From EW11 sp035765635 (GTDB lineage: Bacteria > Verrucomicrobiota > Verrucomicrobiia > Opitutales > Opitutaceae): a DNA stretch of 64,000 nucleotides. Shown here one piece after another: positions 8,981 through 16,840 of this stretch. The stretch is taken from NCBI GenBank assembly GCA_035765635.1, contig DASTWZ010000038.1:1-64000 (forward strand), written 5' to 3'. Below the pieces are notes generated by a model. It saw nothing but the letters and a program-made list of their open reading frames with translations. It did no database searches and was not told the origin of the DNA. A program made the translations under genes and the position numbers. Position 1 is the first letter of the stretch, and the number at the start of each line of letters is the position of its first letter.

Positions 8981-10073
8981 TGAGAAAATTCCCCACTTCG
9001 GCGACGAACGCGTCAAGATCCGAGGGCTGGAGCGCGCCAATGTTCGCCACGCGAAACGTATCGGTCCCCGGAAGCTTGCCCGGGTAAAGCGTGATACCGC
9101 GCGCGTAAAGATGGTCGTGCAAGGCGTCGAAAGAGAAGCCGGGCCACGCCGGTGTGCGAAACGCCGTCAATAATCCGGAATGGAGTTCACGCGGTAGCAG
9201 CGCCTCGAAGCCGAGCTTTTCCATGCCTCGCAGCATGACTTCATAGCAGGCGCGATAACGCGCCGCGCGGGCCGCCACGGTTTCTTCCAAGGTCTCGGCC
9301 AATGCGCGAGCCAGCGCGTAAACCACTTGAACGGGCGGCGTGAAAGGAAACTGACCGCCGGCCGACTCGCTCTTCTCGTGACGATGCAGATCGAGCGAAA
9401 CGCTGCGAAACACGCTCGCGCTCGCGGCCAATGCGGCGCGCCGCGCGATGACAAAACTGATGCCCGGCATGCCCTGCAGGCATTTGTTCGCGCTGCTCAT
9501 CGCGAAATCGATGGGCTCGTCGCGCAGGCAAAAATCCAATCCCGCAAACGACGACATGGCGTCGACAATGGAAACAATGCCGCGCGTCCGGCAAAGTTCT
9601 CCGTATTCACGAAGTGGATTCAGCAGCCCCGTCGTCGTTTCGTGATGTACCCAGAAGGCATGCGTGAAAGGCCCCGCGCTTCCGTCGAGCTGCGCGGCAA
9701 ATTCCTGCGGCGTGGGACGCGTGGTCCACGGCACCGACCAAACGTGCGCAGGAATCCCGGCCGCCGCGGCGATTTCTGCGGCACGCGCGCCGTACGCACC
9801 ATTGTTCAAAATGAGTACTCTTCCGTTTCGCGGCACGGTTGATCCGAGCGCGGCCTCGACCGACGCGGTGCCCGGGCCGCTGAGCAGGATCGCCGTGTGT
9901 TCCTTTTCGTCAGCGCCTGCCACCCGCAAAAGGTCGCGCCGAATCACCGCGACCAGGGCGCCAAATTCCGCTTCGCGCGGGCAAATATCCGGAACGAGCA
10001 GCGCGGTTTTCACGGCGTCGGTCGTGGTCGCAGGGCCGGGATTGAGCAGAATCTTGCGCTCGGGAAGTTTCAT
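8973..10073 (-). CDS. phnW: 2-aminoethylphosphonate aminotransferase (PhnW-like)
   Basis: Class V PLP aminotransferase. PhnW proteins interconvert phosphonoacetaldehyde and 2-aminoethylphosphonate using alanine/pyruvate; beside PEP mutase and its decarboxylase the biosynthetic direction is expected. From ATG 10073 it is 366 aa. It shows LNPGPATTT near the N-terminus, LSGPGTASVEAAL, a VDAMSS segment (D171) and the PLP lysine in SSANKCLQGMPG (K197). The start overlaps the upstream stop as ATGA and the end overlaps pepM by 8 bp, so three genes are translationally coupled. PhnW and AepZ-like enzymes cannot be told apart with certainty by eye. Confidence 0.88.
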   Translation of the reverse strand: MKLPERKILLNPGPATTTDAVKTALLVPDICPREAEFGALVAVIRRDLLRVAGADEKEHTAILLSGPGTASVEAALGSTVPRNGRVLILNNGAYGARAAEIAAAAGIPAHVWSVPWTTRPTPQEFAAQLDGSAGPFTHAFWVHHETTTGLLNPLREYGELCRTRGIVSIVDAMSSFAGLDFCLRDEPIDFAMSSANKCLQGMPGISFVIARRAALAASASVFRSVSLDLHRHEKSESAGGQFPFTPPVQVVYALARALAETLEETVAARAARYRACYEVMLRGMEKLGFEALLPRELHSGLLTAFRTPAWPGFSFDALHDHLYARGITLYPGKLPGTDTFRVANIGALQPSDLDAFVAEVGNFLNA

Positions 10074-10831
10074 TTTTGCGAAGCCCACGTGAGCGCGCGA
10101 TCCGCTTTTTGGATACACGGCCAGACCGATTCCTTCGCGCGCTGCATATGCGCGCTGTCGTCGATTTCACACCAGGCGAGATTCTCGAGACGCAAAACGT
10201 CAATCGCGTGCTGGCCGCAGACGGCGTTCAATCCATCTTCATAGTGCGCGGCGGCTGGCAGCGAGTTCGCGGCTCGATCCATCTCCAGATAAAGTTCGCG
10301 CGAGAGCCGCGTGAGCCCGACGAGTTCGCCGAGGCGCGGAGCGCCCGACCAGGGTTGCTTCGAAAGCTGCGCGAGCCGGTGGTCGCGGGCGTACACCCAA
10401 ACCTCATCTCCGCTTCGCGTGAGGCCGCTCGCGAGCAGCGTGTTGCGCGACGGCGCGGCGAGCAAGGCCGGCAGCGCTCGGGCTTCGTAAAGGAGATCTG
10501 ACTCGACGACCAATATATCGCTCTCCACCGCAGCCGCACCGAGCCTTAGCGAGGCCAGACTTCCCGTCGTCGCAAAGTCGCGGTTGACCAGCACGCGCAC
10601 ACCTGGAAACCGCCTCGCGAGAAACGCGCGATAAACGTCGTCCCGCCATCCGGCGACGAGCACAATATCGCGCACCCCTGCCGCTTCCAGCAATGCAAGC
10701 GACCGCGCGATAATCGCCGTGCCGTCGATCTCGACGAAGCCTTTCGGTTTTTCCGCGTGCACTGCTCGCAACCGTGTGCCCATCCCTGCGGCTAGGATAA
10801 CAGCGGTCGGTGCAGGGAAAACGGTGGCCAT
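10070..10831 (-). CDS. nucleotidyltransferase, probable CTP:2-aminoethylphosphonate cytidylyltransferase
   Basis: A 253-aa NTP-transferase with intact LAAGMGTRLR (13-22) and EKPKGF (27-32), then NRDFATTGSLASL (83-95) and ESDLL (110-114), in the arrangement of LicC/PntC-type cytidylyltransferases. In this context the likely reaction is CTP + AEP to CMP-AEP, the activated head group used by the CDP-alcohol phosphotransferase of the same cluster. The substrate is inferred from neighbours. The open frame reaches 10909, but that extension runs into the repeat; ATG 10831 is preferred. It is coupled to phnW by ATGA. Confidence 0.8.
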   Translation of the reverse strand: MATVFPAPTAVILAAGMGTRLRAVHAEKPKGFVEIDGTAIIARSLALLEAAGVRDIVLVAGWRDDVYRAFLARRFPGVRVLVNRDFATTGSLASLRLGAAAVESDILVVESDLLYEARALPALLAAPSRNTLLASGLTRSGDEVWVYARDHRLAQLSKQPWSGAPRLGELVGLTRLSRELYLEMDRAANSLPAAAHYEDGLNAVCGQHAIDVLRLENLAWCEIDDSAHMQRAKESVWPCIQKADRALTWASQK

Positions 10832-10903
10832 TTTAGATTCGCGCGGAAGGCAGGAAGAAACATGGCGGCCAGCCGGCGTCAACGGAGTTGGCGGGATCTT
10901 GTT

Positions 10904-10981
10904 GCCCACGAATCACACGAACGACACGAAACCGACCAATACAATTAGGTCTCCTTCGTGACGTTCGTGTGATTCGTGGGC
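10904..10981. repeat. nested palindromic repeat (locus 2, outer arms only)
   Basis: GCCCACGAATCACACGAAC at 10904 and the inverted TTCGTGTGATTCGTGGGC ending at 10981 flank a short AT-rich centre. The block separates the flippase-like gene from the nucleotidyltransferase. The flippase-like gene stops inside it at 10945, so its last residues are repeat-encoded. Confidence 0.85.
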
Positions 10982-11952
10982 AATTTCCCTTCCTCTGCGT
11001 AAATCAACATCGTTCCGATCGTCACGAAGACGAGTTCGCGGCCTCGACGGATAATCGCATAGGCCAGCGCGATGGGCTCTGGCAGATGGAAGAGGCGAAA
11101 AAGGAGAAGCAGCCCCGACTCCTGAACGCCGAGCGCTCCGGGAATGAAAAAGCCGAGTCCCTTTGCCACCGTGACAAGCGACTCGATCGCGACTGCCTCG
11201 GCCGGCGTGAGTGCGAGACCAAGTATTCGGCACACCAGAAAAACCTCGATCGCGTCGAACAACCAACCGACAAGCAGCGCGCAGGTCGTCAGGAAAAAGC
11301 GGAGCGGCGCACGGTGATAAAACGCGAAAATCTGGTCATCGAGTTCGCGCAGTTTCGGCTGCCATGTATCAAGGCGCCGAATACGTCTCGAAAACCGTCC
11401 CAGCAATCCCTGCAAAGTGCTGAAAATGCCTTTGCGCTGCAGCGCGAACATCACGCCGATCGCGCCAAACGCGACGATGGCTGCGCCGCCCAAAGCCAGA
11501 CGCGCCCCTGACTCATTTGAAACGTTAGGGAGCGCGCACAGCGCCCCCATCCCGATGAAGAGCACTTGCGCGAGAACCTGACAGGATTTCGAGGTGACGA
11601 CACTGGCGCTCGACGCAAAAGCGGGCACGCCGCGCTTATGCAAGAGGTAGACTTTGAGCGCCTCGCCGCCGACGTACCCGGTCGGGATGATGTTGTTGAT
11701 CGCCTCTCCGGCCCAACGCACGCGAAACAGCGTCCGATACGAAGGGCGGTTGGCGGGAAACTGACCAAACGCGAGGAACCATCCGAACGTATCCCAGAGG
11801 TAGACGATAAAATAAGGCAGCAGCACCACCGGCGCCCACCAGCCGAGGCGGCTCACGTTGGCAAAAATCTCCGCGGGACCGGCGCGCCAGATGTACCAGG
11901 CGATCAGCCCCGCACCAACAGCCAACGCGATCCACTTAGCAGCGGCTTTCAC
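10945..11952 (-). CDS. flippase-like integral membrane protein (LPG synthase TM / UPF0104)
   Basis: A 335-aa polytopic protein of the family matching the MprF flippase domain (AglD/UPF0104), with no synthase domain. It shows the EAINNIIPTGYVGGEALKVY segment typical of the family, then about eight hydrophobic segments and GALGVQESG. GTG 11952 overlaps the preceding gene by 17 bp, which implies coupling to the CDP-alcohol phosphotransferase; a role in moving the finished lipid or its precursor across the inner membrane is therefore plausible but inferred. The C-terminus (GKLPTNHTNVTKET) is read from the intergenic repeat, so the native end was probably lost. A dyad lies at 11366-11384. Confidence 0.82.
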   Translation of the reverse strand: MKAAAKWIALAVGAGLIAWYIWRAGPAEIFANVSRLGWWAPVVLLPYFIVYLWDTFGWFLAFGQFPANRPSYRTLFRVRWAGEAINNIIPTGYVGGEALKVYLLHKRGVPAFASSASVVTSKSCQVLAQVLFIGMGALCALPNVSNESGARLALGGAAIVAFGAIGVMFALQRKGIFSTLQGLLGRFSRRIRRLDTWQPKLRELDDQIFAFYHRAPLRFFLTTCALLVGWLFDAIEVFLVCRILGLALTPAEAVAIESLVTVAKGLGFFIPGALGVQESGLLLLFRLFHLPEPIALAYAIIRRGRELVFVTIGTMLIYAEEGKLPTNHTNVTKET

Positions 11953-13057
11953 GCGCAGATTTCAAATGCTCGTCACGGCTGCCAATCCATTGAACCACCA
12001 ATGCCACGACCCAAAAAACGTGCACGCCGATCGCCGCCATCCAGAGAAACCACGGGAGGCGGTTGCATGCTGCCAAGGCGAGCAGGACTACCGAAAAATC
12101 GCGATTCGTCGTCGCGTCGATGAGCTTTTGCAGCCGGGCATTGCGCAAAGCCGCAGGCCGCGCCTGCCCCGCCATCACGACGCCAAACGATATCACGACT
12201 CCGATCGCTGCGATGCTCGCCAAAGCCAGGACCGGCGCGTCGGCATGCGCTCGGAAAAGGCCGACGCCCACGCCCAGGAACACCGCGATGTGCACGACTT
12301 GGTCGCCAATAATATCGAGCCACTTTCCCAGCGGAGATTCCTTGAACAAGATGCGCGCCAGCTCGCCGTCCACGCAGTCGACGATCGCGGAAAACTGAAA
12401 CAACGCCGCGCCGAAAAGCACCGCGACATAGTCACCACGCGCCATGAAGAAGGCCGATAGCACGCCCAAAATCGTCGCCACGACCGAGACCTGATTTGGC
12501 GACACCGGCGTATGCACCAGAAGTTTTGAAATGAATCGACCGAGGGGTCGGTTGAAATAGCGATCGACCAGTCCATCCGCTGACGAATTCATCGCGGTCC
12601 AGAGTCGTTGCGTGGCGCGCCGCGCGGAGGTGGCGTCGACGACAAACTCGGCAACACCGATGGCGGTGACGGATGGAAGCGTCGCGAGATCGGTCTCGAG
12701 TGTGTTTTCCGAAAACAACGAAAGCACGCCGATCGGCAATCTCAGTCCGTCGCGGCTGAGCAATGTGCCTCGTTGCTCGAACACGCGCTTCAGATCGGAG
12801 GCCTGTGCGAGAACCCGATTGGACAACACCAGCGTCGGCTGGGCGATCACCGGTCGCGCCGGAAGCTGTTCCACCTTCACGCCGAGAGCGCGGCTTCGTT
12901 TCAGGCACGCCGACGGTATCGGTTTTTCTGATACAATCGTGATGTTGTCCGCCCCCGCCCTCCGGGCCGCGACAACCAGTCGATCGAGCACCGTCAGGCC
13001 CGCGACGCGATGCCCGTGGAGAGTCGCGTCGCAGAGGATGACAGCCGGGAACGTCAT
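11936..13057 (-). CDS. CDP-alcohol phosphatidyltransferase with degenerate N-terminal nucleotidyltransferase-like domain
   Basis: The C-terminal half carries the complete signature DGELAR-x8-GKWLDIIGD (D230, G231, A234, R235, G244, D248, D252) and several membrane helices. The roughly 150-residue N-terminal region resembles the front half of bifunctional inositol-phosphate cytidylyltransferase/DIPP synthases (FVVDATSARRATQRLW, then SADGLVDRYFNRPLG), but I see no intact LAAGxGxR loop. Such enzymes transfer a head group from a CDP- or CMP-activated donor to an alcohol. Here the donor could be CMP-AEP and the acceptor diacylglycerol, giving a phosphonolipid. It overlaps the oxygenase gene as ATGA and the flippase-like gene by 17 bp. 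A dyad lies at 12916-12934. Confidence 0.85.
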   Translation of the reverse strand: MTFPAVILCDATLHGHRVAGLTVLDRLVVAARRAGADNITIVSEKPIPSACLKRSRALGVKVEQLPARPVIAQPTLVLSNRVLAQASDLKRVFEQRGTLLSRDGLRLPIGVLSLFSENTLETDLATLPSVTAIGVAEFVVDATSARRATQRLWTAMNSSADGLVDRYFNRPLGRFISKLLVHTPVSPNQVSVVATILGVLSAFFMARGDYVAVLFGAALFQFSAIVDCVDGELARILFKESPLGKWLDIIGDQVVHIAVFLGVGVGLFRAHADAPVLALASIAAIGVVISFGVVMAGQARPAALRNARLQKLIDATTNRDFSVVLLALAACNRLPWFLWMAAIGVHVFWVVALVVQWIGSRDEHLKSARESRC

Positions 13058-13797
13058 TTCGTTTTTCTGCGCAAGAAAACGTTTTTCAGACCAAAGTACG
13101 CAATCGAATCTTTCATATTCGAAACGAAGCGCATGAAGGGGTTCATCGATGCATCCGTCACGAACTGCATGGAAATCATGTAACGCTCTTCGTTCGCCTT
13201 GGTCGGCGTGACGCTGTGGTACATTCGATCACCGTTGAAAAGGACGAGTGTCCCGGGAGCGACCTTCAGGCTGAGATCGACCGGTTCGCGGCCCGGATTC
13301 TTCGTGTGCAGACGACAGAGCAGCCGCGCGCTGGAATTATCCTGAAATCCGACGAGCAAAGTCCAGCGGCGGTCCTTGTAGTATGACGTGTCGTAATGCC
13401 ATCCCATGTGATCGCCCTCTTCGGTGTACGAGTAGAAGGCGCAGCGATGGGGGTCGCAGCCCGGGCATTCGCGCACGTCGGCATCGGTGATCTTTTTCAA
13501 CAGAGCAAGCAGCGCGGGGCTTTGATAGACCGCGTTGATCGCCGGAGCTTTTTCGCGAACGCCATCGTAGGCGACGCTTCCGCCCTTCTTGTGTTTCGGG
13601 ATAAAATTCCGGTGGATGAGCGGCTTCAGGTTTTCCGCTTGTTGATCCCATTCCGCCAGGATTTCGGGAGATAAAAAATCCTCGATGATGAGGAACTCAT
13701 CTTGATCGAGGTAAGCTTTGCGAAGCGCGGCGACATCCAGTTGCGCGACCCGTCGGGCAATCGCGCTCTCAATATCCACAGTAGTAGTCATGGTCAT
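13054..13797 (-). CDS. 2-oxoglutarate/Fe(II)-dependent oxygenase
   Basis: A 247-aa cupin-fold dioxygenase with the facial triad H134-x-D136 (GWHYDTSYY) and H194 (MYHSVTP), plus Arg205 (ERYMIS) to bind 2-oxoglutarate. An ECPGCDPHRC cluster at 110-119 contributes closely spaced cysteines. It is the first gene of the phosphonate cluster, coupled by ATGA to the CDP-alcohol phosphotransferase. Hydroxylation of the AEP head group or of a lipid chain would fit, since 1-hydroxy-AEP lipids are known in some bacteria. The substrate is inference, and this is not simply the catabolic PhnY type because the rest of the cluster is biosynthetic. Confidence 0.8.
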   Translation of the reverse strand: MTMTTTVDIESAIARRVAQLDVAALRKAYLDQDEFLIIEDFLSPEILAEWDQQAENLKPLIHRNFIPKHKKGGSVAYDGVREKAPAINAVYQSPALLALLKKITDADVRECPGCDPHRCAFYSYTEEGDHMGWHYDTSYYKDRRWTLLVGFQDNSSARLLCRLHTKNPGREPVDLSLKVAPGTLVLFNGDRMYHSVTPTKANEERYMISMQFVTDASMNPFMRFVSNMKDSIAYFGLKNVFLRRKTK

Positions 13798-13811
13798 TGT
13801 AGAGGGTGATT

Positions 13812-13832
13812 AGAGCCGCAAAAAGGTGCAGA
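13812..13832. repeat. TTAGCCGC-family fragment
   Basis: AGCCGCAAAAAGGTGCAGAAT, just upstream of the oxygenase start, is a degenerate single arm of this repeat family. Confidence 0.5.
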
Positions 13833-13872
13833 ATTTCGCCTGACGCAATTCACGCACCCGCCAAAGTTTTTT

Positions 13873-13928
13873 GGGCCACGAATCACACGAAGAACAAAAC
13901 TTTCGTGTCCTTCGTGTGATTCGTGGGC
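13873..13928. repeat. nested palindromic repeat (locus 3, outer arms only)
   Basis: A GCCACGAATCACACGAAG arm at 13875-13892 and the inverted TTCGTGTGATTCGTGGGC at 13911-13928 form a long hairpin. It lies between the rpsF terminator and the oxygenase gene. Confidence 0.85.
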
Positions 13929-13930
13929 GC

Positions 13931-13960
13931 AAAAAAAAGGCCCGGTCTTTCGACCGAGCC
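13931..13960 (-). terminator. rho-independent terminator of rplY-pth-rpsF
   Basis: On the minus strand GGCTCGGTC, loop GAAA, GACCGGGCC is followed by eight T residues (13931-13938 as A on the plus strand). It lies about 34 bp beyond the rpsF stop and separates the ribosomal operon from the phosphonate cluster. Confidence 0.9.
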
Positions 13961-13993
13961 TTGAAAGGAAAAACTGCGTCTTGTGGCGCGAAC

Positions 13994-14290
13994 TCAGACG
14001 GACTGAACGAACGTGCGATACACGCTGTTGTTCAGGCGCAGGCGTTCGCGGAGCTGAGCCGGGCCTTCCGCGGGAGCGGAGAAGCTGACCTGCACGTAGG
14101 TCGCGCCAGTGAGGCGAGCATCAGTGACGCGGGCGAAATCTTTGCGGTTCAGGTTTTCGACGTTCGTAATGTCGCCCTGGACGGCAGCGATGTCTTTCTT
14201 CACGCCTTCGAGGATCTGTTCGATCGAGTCTTCCTTGCCCCGGTTATCGAGGATGAAGGTCGCGCGGTAATTGCGTTTGGTGGGATTCAT
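13994..14290 (-). CDS. rpsF: 30S ribosomal protein S6
   Basis: 98 aa, family-typical. It starts MNPTKRNYRATFILDNRG and has the S6 beta-alpha-beta pattern and ATYVQVSFSAP strand. It binds the central domain of 16S rRNA with S18. The start overlaps the pth stop as ATGA. The usual ssb-rpsR partners are not downstream here; a terminator follows. Confidence 0.94.
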   Translation of the reverse strand: MNPTKRNYRATFILDNRGKEDSIEQILEGVKKDIAAVQGDITNVENLNRKDFARVTDARLTGATYVQVSFSAPAEGPAQLRERLRLNNSVYRTFVQSV

Positions 14291-14868
14291 TTTGGATCTC
14301 TTCTATTAAGTGAGTTCATGGCCCGGCTGACGCCCTGATCGAGCAGGAGCAGCAGGCCGTTGGTGTAGGTTTCTAAATTGGTTTCGACGACTGAGTGTTG
14401 TTCGGGAGTGAATTTTCCGAGGACGAAGTCTTTGAGTTCCATCTGCGGCGGCTGCTTGGGTCCGATGCCGAGGCGAAAGCGGATGAAGCCGTCGCCGAGG
14501 TGTTCGAGCAAACTCGCCACGCCGTTGTGGCCACCGGCGCTGCCGGTCACCGAGATTTTCACCAGCCCGAGGTCGATGTTGAGATCATCGTAGAGCGCGA
14601 CGATCGACGTGACGGGCACCTTGTAGAAATCGGCGAGCTTCCGGAGGGAGCGCCCGCTTTCGTTCATGAAGGTTTGCGGTTTGGCGAGGAGGTAGGTCGT
14701 ACCGCCCCGATCCCAGCGAGTTGTTTCGGCCTCGAAGGAAAGCTGCGTCTTCCAAGAGAGACCTTGGCGACGAGCCAGCGAGTCGAGCACGACAAATCCC
14801 AGATTGTGCCTGGTGCTTTCGTATTCGCGACCCGGGTTGCCGAGGCCGGCAACGAGCGTGATGGACAT
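14287..14868 (-). CDS. pth: peptidyl-tRNA hydrolase
   Basis: Releases tRNA from prematurely dropped peptidyl-tRNA. It is 193 aa with the classical signature GLGNPGREYESTRHNLGF (catalytic His in RHN), LAKPQTFMNESG and GSAGGHNGVASL. It lies 57 bp after rplY, the conserved bacterial order, and is coupled to rpsF. Confidence 0.97.
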   Translation of the reverse strand: MSITLVAGLGNPGREYESTRHNLGFVVLDSLARRQGLSWKTQLSFEAETTRWDRGGTTYLLAKPQTFMNESGRSLRKLADFYKVPVTSIVALYDDLNIDLGLVKISVTGSAGGHNGVASLLEHLGDGFIRFRLGIGPKQPPQMELKDFVLGKFTPEQHSVVETNLETYTNGLLLLLDQGVSRAMNSLNRRDPK

Positions 14869-14925
14869 GACTCAAAGAACAATCGAGCGGGCCGACTCCG
14901 TGGAAATCGGCCCGGTCGGAGAAAC

Positions 14926-15681
14926 TTACTTCTTGGCCGGAGCGGCGGGTTTCGCACCCGCAGCCGGAGCCGCGGCCTTCGCGCCAGCCGCCGGAGCGGC
15001 ACCTGCAGCCGGAGCCGCAGCCGCACCTGCCGCCGGAGCAGCAGCAGCGCCCGCAGCCGGAGCCGCAGCGCCAGCCGCCGGAGTCGCACCCGCAGCCGGA
15101 GTCGCAGCAACTTCTTCTGCCACCGGCTCGACGCACGAGACGACGGGCTGATTCTTGTCGTCGAGATAATCGACGCCCGGGATCGGCTTCAGCTCACCCA
15201 CGTGGATGGTTTCGCCGACCTTCAAATTCGTCACGTCCACTTCGATCAGCGAAGGCAGATCCTTCGGCAAACAACGAATGCGGACTTGGAGCGACGGCGT
15301 TTCCAACACGCCGCTCTGGTTCTTCACGCCGAACGATTCGCCCACGAGCGAAATACGCACGCGGATTTCCATCTTCTCGTCCGCCTTCACTTCTTGAAGA
15401 TCGACGTGGAGGAAACGATCCGTGATCGGATCGCGCTGCACTTCCTGGAGGAAGGAGAGCGCTTGATCGCTGCCCGGGCGCTTCAGCTCGATGAGAGCGG
15501 CCTTGCCGGCGATGGCTTTAACGAGGCGGGTGAACTCCGGACCGTCGACCGCGAGGGAGACCGGGCTCGTGTGCTTCCCGTAGAGAACTGCGGGAATCTG
15601 ATTAACCTTGCGAAGACGGCGGGAAGCGCTGCGACCCGTGGCCTCGCGAGGCGATACATTTAGCGTGAACTGTTGGCTCAT
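14926..15681 (-). CDS. rplY: 50S ribosomal protein L25/general stress protein Ctc with Ala/Pro-rich tail
   Basis: Binds 5S rRNA. The N-terminal L25 domain (REATGRSASRRLRKVNQIPA, VLYGK) is followed by the TL5/CTC beta domain. The last 55 or so residues are a low-complexity tail of PAAGA/PAAGAA units encoded by an imperfect direct repeat (about 14940-15115), ending PAKK. ATG 15681 has a GGGGGA box upstream; the open frame to 15711 lacks one. It is first gene of the rplY-pth-rpsF unit. The repeat tail is a likely site of slippage. Confidence 0.94.
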   Translation of the reverse strand: MSQQFTLNVSPREATGRSASRRLRKVNQIPAVLYGKHTSPVSLAVDGPEFTRLVKAIAGKAALIELKRPGSDQALSFLQEVQRDPITDRFLHVDLQEVKADEKMEIRVRISLVGESFGVKNQSGVLETPSLQVRIRCLPKDLPSLIEVDVTNLKVGETIHVGELKPIPGVDYLDDKNQPVVSCVEPVAEEVAATPAAGATPAAGAAAPAAGAAAAPAAGAAAAPAAGAAPAAGAKAAAPAAGAKPAAPAKK

Positions 15682-15919
15682 AAGTTTCGTTCCCCCTGTC
15701 ACCCCGACCATCGGAGGCAGGCGTAGTGGAAAAGGTGTCGAGCAAATACGTTCCGCCTCCCCTCTGGCAACTAAAACTTGCGCCCCGGCCTGCCGGGTCG
15801 CTGGACCAAAATCTTGGATTTCTGCCGATTGCTCATCTCGCTGAAATCATGTCCACTCGGCGCCTGCACCCCTTCAACCCTGCAGTTTTGCTTCACTTAA
15901 CCCATCAACATTTAAACCT
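15682..15919. other. divergent promoter region, rplY / ABC transporter
   Basis: A 238-bp gap between divergent genes that must hold both promoters. I looked for the tRNA-Gln often found near rplY and found none. The last 30 bp before 15920 (TTAACCCATCAACATTTAAACC) are AT-rich, but I cannot assign -35/-10 boxes with confidence. Confidence 0.4.
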
Positions 15920-16837
15920 ATGTTGTCCGTCCGATCGGTGACCAAGAAGTACGGCGATCTCGTTGCGCTCAACGATGTCACCCTCGACATAAAGCCCGGA
16001 GAATTCTTCGGGCTGCTCGGGCCAAACGGCGCGGGCAAATCAACCCTCATGTCCCTCGCCGCCGGCTTGAAGACACCCGATTCAGGCGAGGTGCTGATCG
16101 GCGGAAAATCGTATGCGACGTCGAGCGACGAGAACCGCCGCCAAGTCGGCTTCGTCCCGCAAACCGTCGCGCTCTACGAAGATCTTTCCGCCGAACAAAA
16201 CCTCAAAATATTCGGCCAACTCTACGGCTTGGGCAGCGCCGAATTGAAAGCGCGCATCGAAGAAGTGCTCGGCGCGGCGCGCCTGCTCGACCGGCGCAAC
16301 GACAAGGTGAAGACCTTTTCCGGCGGCATGCAGCGCCGTCTGAATATCGCCGCGACGCTGCTGCACCGGCCCAAGATTTTGCTTTGCGACGAGCCCACCG
16401 TCGGCGTCGACCCGCAATCGCGCAACGCGATCTTCGATCACCTGCAGGAGCTCAATCGCGGCGGCGTCACGATCATTTACTCGACGCACTACATGGAAGA
16501 GGCCGAGCGGCTCTGCTCACGCATCGGCATCATCGACCACGGAAAAATCCTGGCGCTCGGAACGCTCGATGTATTGGTGGCGCAACTACCGTTCGAGGAG
16601 GAAATCTCGTTCGCGCAAAACCCGCAGACGGACCGCCTGCGCGCCGAACTCGCTTCGCTCGGACAAGTTCAGAGTGCGGACGGCATCACGCGTTTTCGCC
16701 CTAAGGTCGGCGTGCCGCTCTCGCAATTCTACCAACTGGCCGAAGCGCAACGCATCGCTCCGCGCGCCTTCACGCACAACCGCCCCACCCTCGAAGCGCT
16801 CTTCCTCCACCTCACCGGCCGCAACCTTCGCGACTAA
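15920..16837 (+). CDS. ABC transporter ATP-binding protein (ABC-2 exporter type)
   Basis: 305-aa ATPase with Walker A GPNGAGKST (34-42), Q-loop Gln81, signature SGGMQRR (134-140), Walker B ILLCDEPT (153-160) and the H-loop in STHYMEE. A roughly 80-residue C-terminal extension ends with PTLEALFLHLTGR, as in DrrA/NodI/CcmA-like drug or lipid exporters. It drives the permease that starts 3 bp downstream. The substrate is unknown. A dyad lies at 16571-16589. Confidence 0.92.
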   Translation: MLSVRSVTKKYGDLVALNDVTLDIKPGEFFGLLGPNGAGKSTLMSLAAGLKTPDSGEVLIGGKSYATSSDENRRQVGFVPQTVALYEDLSAEQNLKIFGQLYGLGSAELKARIEEVLGAARLLDRRNDKVKTFSGGMQRRLNIAATLLHRPKILLCDEPTVGVDPQSRNAIFDHLQELNRGGVTIIYSTHYMEEAERLCSRIGIIDHGKILALGTLDVLVAQLPFEEEISFAQNPQTDRLRAELASLGQVQSADGITRFRPKVGVPLSQFYQLAEAQRIAPRAFTHNRPTLEALFLHLTGRNLRD

Positions 16838-16840
16838 GCC

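Noticed and set aside
7424..8983. 519-codon plus-strand open frame across pepM
   Set aside because: Arg-rich shadow of a gene with intact catalytic motifs on the other strand.
14395..15663. 422-codon plus-strand frame with Arg/Ser repeats
   Set aside because: The Arg/Ser stretch is the antisense reading of the Ala/Pro tail of rplY.
15712..15919. tRNA-Gln near rplY
   Set aside because: I searched both strands for a T-loop and acceptor pairing and found none.
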